NCBI GenBank assembly: GCA_023396535.1
Contig: JAEWWD010000288.1
Span: 1-11,764, forward strand
DNA length: 11,764 nucleotides
Direction of reading: 5' to 3'
Source of the DNA: Bacillota bacterium
GTDB lineage: Bacteria > Bacillota > Clostridia > Christensenellales > CAG-138
Positions 7,652-11,764 of this stretch are shown one piece after another. The translations under genes were made by a program, and so were the position numbers. Every line of letters begins with the position of its first letter. The stretch's first letter is position 1. The notes below the pieces were generated by a model. It was given only the letters and a program-made list of their open reading frames with translations, was not told the origin of the DNA and searched no databases.

Positions 7652-8902
7652 ATGGGGAAGAGGACGCTTGCGCTCGCGCTGGCTTTGCTCTTTGCGCTCT
7701 TTGTGTTCGCCGGCTGCGCCAGGAATCCGGAGGACATCGTAGGCATGGTGGGGGAGACGCCGATTTACCGCTGGTATTATGAGTATAAGCTCAAGCAGCA
7801 GCTCAAGGGATATGAGCAGTATGCCGGCGTGGATCTGACGTTGCCTGCTTACAAAAAAGAGTATAAGGAATATAAGCAGAACATACTCAACGCCCAGGTG
7901 GGAGAAGCCGCCATGAAGGAGGCCGCCCGCAAGCAGGGGCTTTATAACCTGACCGCGGAGCAGGAGAGCGAGATCGATAAAAAGTACCTGGAGTATTATA
8001 ACAAGGCCATCGACACGCTCATGGCGCAGTACGGCGACGACGAGAACGGCCGCCGCAAAGCCGAGCAGGCTTATACCGACAGCCTCAAGGATGCCGGCAT
8101 GACTCCCGACCGCATGCGCAGCGTCCTGCGCGACGATTATGTGCTCGATCTGTTCTACGACAGCCTGGGCGTCAAGCACGAGGTTTCGGAAGAAGAGATG
8201 AGAGCGTATTATGACGAGCAGGTTGCCGCCCAGACAAAGGCGCTCGCGGACGATCCGAATTCGTTCGCCACAAATCAGCCGGATATCGCCATCGTTATCC
8301 CTGAGGGGTATGTTGAAACGGCCCGCATCATGCTGAAGTTTTCACAAAAGCAACAGACGGAGCTGTCGCAGGCCGCTAAGTCCGTCAAATCGGCAGGCTC
8401 GGAGTATACGCTGGCTGTGGAGACCAGCGGCAAGGATTCCATTTCCGCATCCAATAAAAAAGCTACGCTGGAGCGCCTGACAAACGCTTTCAACAATATA
8501 CTCAACCGCAGCTATGAAGAACTGGAAAAGGCCATGGGGCCCATCCGCGAAGAGGCGGTTGCAGGCGATTTCTTTAAAGTGCGGGAAGCGCGCACGCAGG
8601 ATACGCATAGAATCAGCTACTATGCCAGCGCAAACAGCACGGAAATTGAGCAAGCCTATCGCGACGCCGCGCTTGCGCTCAAAAACGTCGGCGACATTTC
8701 TCCGGTCGTGCGCATGCAGGACGGCGTATGCGTCATATGCCTCGTCAGCCTGCCGGGCACGCTGCCATATGAGGATGTGCGCGCCGATATACAGGATGTT
8801 CTGAACGCTACCCTGCATAAGCAGCTCTATTTCCAGCAGGAGAATTACGCGCAGGAAGCGGACGAGCAGGGTATCGTGACGCTTTATACGGACAAGATTT
8901 AA
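7652..8902 (+). CDS. SurA/PrsA-like lipoprotein with degenerate parvulin region
   Basis: The chosen start gives 416 residues; AAGGAG (7637-7642) lies nine bases upstream and the product begins directly with a lipoprotein signal. An upstream in-frame ATG at 7613 would put 13 hydrophilic residues before the signal and has no ribosome binding site. The lipobox ends F-A-G-C at C22, so the mature protein is anchored to the outer face of the membrane. Residues 27-180 form a charged helical SurA_N-like chaperone region. GYVETARIMLKF (219-230) corresponds to the first parvulin strand, but R replaces the usual His. The closing part, LKNVGDISPVVRMQDGVCVI (343-362), keeps the parvulin pattern although the usual G-[FY]-H-[IV]-[IL] reads G-V-C-V-I. 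It is therefore probably a chaperone without isomerase activity. It lies 82 bases upstream of a paralogue, and the two are likely cotranscribed. Confidence 0.8.
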   Translation: MGKRTLALALALLFALFVFAGCARNPEDIVGMVGETPIYRWYYEYKLKQQLKGYEQYAGVDLTLPAYKKEYKEYKQNILNAQVGEAAMKEAARKQGLYNLTAEQESEIDKKYLEYYNKAIDTLMAQYGDDENGRRKAEQAYTDSLKDAGMTPDRMRSVLRDDYVLDLFYDSLGVKHEVSEEEMRAYYDEQVAAQTKALADDPNSFATNQPDIAIVIPEGYVETARIMLKFSQKQQTELSQAAKSVKSAGSEYTLAVETSGKDSISASNKKATLERLTNAFNNILNRSYEELEKAMGPIREEAVAGDFFKVREARTQDTHRISYYASANSTEIEQAYRDAALALKNVGDISPVVRMQDGVCVICLVSLPGTLPYEDVRADIQDVLNATLHKQLYFQQENYAQEADEQGIVTLYTDKI

Positions 8903-8984
8903 TACCGGAATGAAATTGTCGGCAGCGCGGATGAAATGCCAACGCGCATTATATGAAATACGGCCGTTAAAGGAGAACGCATCG

Positions 8985-10367
8985 ATGAAGAACAAATTCA
9001 AGTGTATCATCACAGCCGCCATGGCGCTGCTGATGGCGGCGTCCCTGTTCGGATGCAGCCTGGTCAGCGTGAATGAGGAAAAGGATGACGCGCAGGTTGT
9101 GGCCAAGGTGGGCGATAAGGAAATTACAAAGGGCGAGTTCGTGGATCAGTTTGATTTTTATCTGTCCATGTATCAGAGCTTTGGATATGATCCCACTACC
9201 ACCGAGGAAGGCCTGCAACAGTTTCAGGACAGCATGCTGGATGGCATGATCGAAATGGAAATGATGGCGTATCAGGTCAAGAAACAGGGTTATGACACGC
9301 TGAGTGAGGAACAGCAGAAGGATGCGGAGGAGCAGGCCGCACAGTATGACGAAGTCATATATAACGCGGCTCTTGCCCAGGCGCAGGAGGAACTTGGCCA
9401 GGAGGCCGGCGCCGATGTCGACGCCCGCGCGGAGGAGATTTATCCCGATCTGACCACGCAGTATTTCGCGCAGTACGGCTATGTGCATCTGACACGGGCG
9501 GAGCTGAAGGATTGGGTTGTGATGCAGCTATGCATCAACAACATGCGCGATGCGTATGACGCCAAGGTTACCGTGAGCGACGATGAAGTGAAGACGGCGT
9601 ACGACGAACGGCTTGCCGCCGATAAGGACGAGATCCAGAAGGATCCCGGTGTCTATAAGGATCAGCAGGAAAGCTTCGAGCGCAGCGGCGGAACGCCTCC
9701 GCTTTATGCGCCGGAAGGATATGTGCGTGTTAAACATCTCCTCTTTGTGCCCGAGGATGAGATTGATCCTAAATATGAGGAGAACAAGACCGCTATCAAC
9801 GACAAGCAAGAGCAGATCCGCGACCTGAAGCTGCAGGACGAGACGGCAAACGCCGATCAGATTGCCGCGCTGCAGACTGAGATCGACCAGCTTACGGCTG
9901 AGAACGACCAGATCTATATGGATCATTATAAGCAGAGCAAGGCCGACGCGGAAGCCGCTTACCAGCGCCTGCAGAACGGCGAAAGCTTCGATACTCTCCT
10001 TGCGGACTCCGCCGACCCCGATTTTGGCGCGGACGGCGTGGCGATATTCAAGGAAAAGGGCAAGCTGCTCAGCGAAAACACGAGCTCTTCCGACTGGTCC
10101 GACGCTGTGAAGAGCGCGGTGCTCGCGCTGAGCGCGCAGGGCAGTTATACGGGCGTCATCAAGGATGATTCGGGCTTCCATATCCTGCAGTACGTGTCCG
10201 GCGAGCAAGCGGGCGAGCGGTCCTTTGAAGAAGTCAAGCAGAGCATCCATGACGAGACGCTGGTTGCCAAGCAGGATGACGAATGGACGGCCATGGTGGA
10301 CGAATGGATTAAGGATACGACCATCGTTACCCGCAACCCCGACCTGATCCGCAGCGTAGGCGCGTAA
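8985..10367 (+). CDS. PrsA/SurA-like foldase lipoprotein (parvulin-type peptidyl-prolyl isomerase)
   Basis: The start at 8985 gives 460 residues. It has AAAGGAG (8969-8975) nine bases upstream; a longer frame from 8910 would bury the signal sequence and is rejected. The lipobox S-L-F-G-C puts the lipid anchor on C24. A helical SurA_N-like region follows (about 37-200). The parvulin domain starts at APEGYVRVKHLLFV (242-255) with H251 in the conserved position and ends at SGFHILQYVSGE (396-407). Between these lies a long charged, heptad-like helical stretch (about 260-330), probably a coiled coil, where ordinary parvulins go directly into a short helix. SFDTLLADSADPDFGADG (334-351) matches the usual S-F-x-x-L-A-x-x-x-S-x-D region. 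The protein should help secreted proteins fold outside the membrane. It is the second gene of the pair and is followed by a strong terminator. Confidence 0.88.
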   Translation: MKNKFKCIITAAMALLMAASLFGCSLVSVNEEKDDAQVVAKVGDKEITKGEFVDQFDFYLSMYQSFGYDPTTTEEGLQQFQDSMLDGMIEMEMMAYQVKKQGYDTLSEEQQKDAEEQAAQYDEVIYNAALAQAQEELGQEAGADVDARAEEIYPDLTTQYFAQYGYVHLTRAELKDWVVMQLCINNMRDAYDAKVTVSDDEVKTAYDERLAADKDEIQKDPGVYKDQQESFERSGGTPPLYAPEGYVRVKHLLFVPEDEIDPKYEENKTAINDKQEQIRDLKLQDETANADQIAALQTEIDQLTAENDQIYMDHYKQSKADAEAAYQRLQNGESFDTLLADSADPDFGADGVAIFKEKGKLLSENTSSSDWSDAVKSAVLALSAQGSYTGVIKDDSGFHILQYVSGEQAGERSFEEVKQSIHDETLVAKQDDEWTAMVDEWIKDTTIVTRNPDLIRSVGA

Positions 10368-10395
10368 CAGGCAAACAGAATACAATGCGTTTGTG

Positions 10396-10427
10396 AACCG
10401 CGCGGGCAACTGCCCGCGCGGTTTTTA
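10396..10427 (+). terminator. Intrinsic terminator after the foldase pair
   Basis: Arms 10396-10407 (AACCGCGCGGGC) and 10412-10423 (GCCCGCGCGGTT) pair perfectly around the four-base loop AACT. A run of five T residues (10422-10426) follows. It is the clearest intrinsic terminator in the window and lies about 30 bases after the foldase stop codon. Confidence 0.93.
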
Positions 10428-10450
10428 CTTTGAGGTTTAGATAAGGAGAT

Positions 10451-10514
10451 TTATTTGGCTTTCTACAAAAACACAAACAGTTCGCGCCAAAAATGCTTAA
10501 AAATAGCCAAATAA
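10451..10514 (+). repeat. Long-range inverted repeat in the leader of the repeat-protein gene
   Basis: TTATTTGGCT (10451-10460) and AGCCAAATAA (10505-10514) are perfect reverse complements, 44 bases apart. They lie in the AT-rich stretch upstream of the exported repeat protein. Within the same stretch AAGGAG (10443-10448) precedes a TTG at 10455 that opens a 19-codon frame ending in the TAA at 10512-10514, inside the right arm. The repeat is directly visible; a regulatory role, or translation of the tiny ORF, is speculative. Confidence 0.4.
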
Positions 10515-10634
10515 GCGGAGAATAAGGCCGCGCTGAGGACAGGCTGTGACCGAGGCATGCTACGATATAACAAAGCTGTAAAGATTACGCAGCGATTGTC
10601 ACCTGAAAAGCAATCTAATAAGGGGGTCGGAATA

Positions 10635-11764
10635 ATGAAGAGAAAGAAGCTGCTGTCCTTTCTCGCGGTGCTGATGGTGTGGCTGCTGGTTGCATCTTCG
10701 GCGCTGGCAATCACCATTGATGGGAACGATGTGTACGCCGATGGCGAGGAAATGACGGTTACCGGCAGAGAAGGCGGAGGCAACACGGCAACCACCGCTA
10801 CAGATTCCAAGGATTTTGACGACGGCTACAACATCTATGGCGGCAGCAAGGATGCGGACGTTGACGGCGATACCAGCGTCATTATCGGTGACGGAGCTGT
10901 AGTCGGCGACGTATACGGCGGCGGCCACAATGGCGACGTTGACGGCGATACCAATGTCGTCATCAAGGATGGCGCGACCACTGGGGACGTATACGGAGGC
11001 GGCCATGCAGAGGGCGGGGATGTGAATTCTAATGGATCCGTCGGCAACGGTGCGAAGGCAAACGTCAACGGCGATACCAATGTGGCCGTTGAAGGCGGCG
11101 ACACCGGCGATGTATACGGCGGCGGCCATGCCGAGGGCGGCGACGCCAACAAAGCATGGTCCATTGGCGGTCCCGCTGAGGCGAATGTGGAAGGCCAGGC
11201 CAATGTGACCATCTCCGGCGGCAGCACCGGCGATGTACATGGTGGTGGCAAATCGGATAACGGCGAGCGAAGACATAAATATGCTATATTGGGCGGTCCC
11301 GCTGTCGCGAATGTGGAAGACACCAACGTTGAGGTAAAAGGCGGCACTGTAGAGGGTGACGTATATGGCGGCGGCAGTTCCGGTAATCTCGGGCTGGCGA
11401 AGGTGGGCAACGATACGCAAGTGACGATTTCCGGCGCTGGCGTTGTGGAAGGCGCTGTTTATGGGAGCGGCGATACCGCCATATTGACCCATGTGGAAGG
11501 CGAGAGCCGGATCATCATAGAGGGCGGGGATATCCAAAGCGGGCAGGTTTACGCGAACCAGACTAATACCCGCATCGATCTTAATGACACCTCCGCGTTC
11601 TATTACACCTATCATGTGTTGCCCGGCTGCAAGGATTTCCAACTGAATGATCCCATTGTCGCCGAGTACGGGGAACCCCAGTATGTGCGCTGCGAGGGTA
11701 TTTATTGGATCTATCAGTTCCAGGGCGTATCTGCCCCGAGAGACGTAAAGGTGATATTCCAGTA
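10635..11764 (+). CDS. Exported Gly/Asp-rich repeat protein, probable beta-solenoid (3' end outside window)
   Basis: From the ATG at 10635 the frame stays open for 376 codons to the window edge without a stop. AAGGGGG ends eight bases before the ATG. Residues 1-25 are a signal peptide with a basic start and A-L-A cleavage site. Residues 75-330 hold repeats of the form G-D-T-N-V-x-[VI]-x-x-G-x-x-x-G-D-V-Y-G-G-G. The G-D-V-Y-G-G-G blocks start at 10905, 10983, 11106, 11229 (VHGGG), 11355 and 11451 (AVYGSG), i.e. spacings of 26, 41, 41, 42 and 32 residues. Short beta-prone segments alternating with Gly/Asn/Asp turns suggest a right-handed beta-helix or similar solenoid. After about residue 330 the sequence changes to a non-repetitive, aromatic-rich region (YYTYHVLPGC onward). 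No sortase motif or anchor is visible yet. Proteins with this repeat style occur in gut Clostridia as large surface proteins; adhesion is only a guess. Confidence 0.85.
   Translation, partial: MKRKKLLSFLAVLMVWLLVASSALAITIDGNDVYADGEEMTVTGREGGGNTATTATDSKDFDDGYNIYGGSKDADVDGDTSVIIGDGAVVGDVYGGGHNGDVDGDTNVVIKDGATTGDVYGGGHAEGGDVNSNGSVGNGAKANVNGDTNVAVEGGDTGDVYGGGHAEGGDANKAWSIGGPAEANVEGQANVTISGGSTGDVHGGGKSDNGERRHKYAILGGPAVANVEDTNVEVKGGTVEGDVYGGGSSGNLGLAKVGNDTQVTISGAGVVEGAVYGSGDTAILTHVEGESRIIIEGGDIQSGQVYANQTNTRIDLNDTSAFYYTYHVLPGCKDFQLNDPIVAEYGEPQYVRCEGIYWIYQFQGVSAPRDVKVIFQ

Noticed and set aside
7460..8179. 239-codon minus-strand frame over the first lipoprotein gene
   Set aside because: It is antisense to a gene with a clear promoter, ribosome binding site and lipobox, and it covers the divergent promoter region.
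8910..8984. Longer N-terminus for the second foldase lipoprotein
   Set aside because: It would add 25 residues before the signal peptide, whereas AAAGGAG lies at proper distance only from the ATG at 8985.
10557..10634. Upstream in-frame ATG for the repeat protein
   Set aside because: The extension would put 26 hydrophilic residues before the signal peptide. The ATG at 10635 has the better-placed AAGGGGG and begins directly with the signal.
10857..11480. Repeats at the right edge considered as a CRISPR or tandem DNA array
   Set aside because: Spacing varies in multiples of three, the similarity is mainly at the protein level, and the reading frame stays open throughout, so they are coding repeats.
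10599..11642. 347-codon minus-strand frame opposite the repeat protein
   Set aside because: Its internal repeats simply mirror the GDVYGGG repeats on the plus strand, which has the signal peptide and ribosome binding site.

Overview
The window reads as chromosomal DNA from a fairly GC-rich member of the Clostridia (Firmicutes). This is inferred from strong AGGAGG-type ribosome binding sites, PrsA/SurA-like foldase lipoproteins with a Gram-positive lipobox, a Firmicutes-style CtpE-like P-type ATPase, and the pth-mfd pair found near a foldase gene in many clostridia. The species cannot be named from sequence alone. No rRNA, tRNA, CRISPR array, insertion sequence or phage gene was seen.

Layout. 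(1) 1-214, minus: 5' end of an exported protein with a bacterial SH3 motif, cut by the window edge, with its own promoter at 247-276. (2) 543-950, plus: an AT-richer, probably decayed gene; a 90-codon ORF ends at TAA, yet the same frame stays open for 44 more codons and still looks protein-like. (3) 963-7439, minus: an apparent operon, promoter > P-type cation ATPase > pth (peptidyl-tRNA hydrolase) > mfd (transcription-repair coupling factor) > 15-bp hairpin. The genes are 3 bases apart (ATPase/pth) or overlap as ATGA (pth/mfd). (4) 7561-10427, plus: a divergent unit with a good sigma-A promoter, two paralogous foldase-like lipoproteins and a strong intrinsic terminator. (5) 10428-11764, plus: a 208-base leader with a long-range inverted repeat and a possible tiny ORF, then the 5' part of a secreted Gly/Asp-rich repeat protein with at least six G-D-V-Y-G-G-G-type turns, running off the window.

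Function. The minus-strand operon combines membrane ion transport, recycling of peptidyl-tRNA from stalled translation, and removal of RNA polymerase stalled at DNA lesions. The plus-strand genes act outside the membrane: two tethered foldase-like lipoproteins and, just downstream, a large exported repetitive protein of a kind that might be a foldase client (inference only).

Most of the window is ordinary core genome. The points most worth a second look are the unclosed repeat protein at the right edge, the unusual architecture of the two foldase-like lipoproteins (long insertions in the parvulin region, coiled coil in one, loss of key residues in the other), and the decayed gene near the left edge. 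I found no convincing evidence of a wholly new system.
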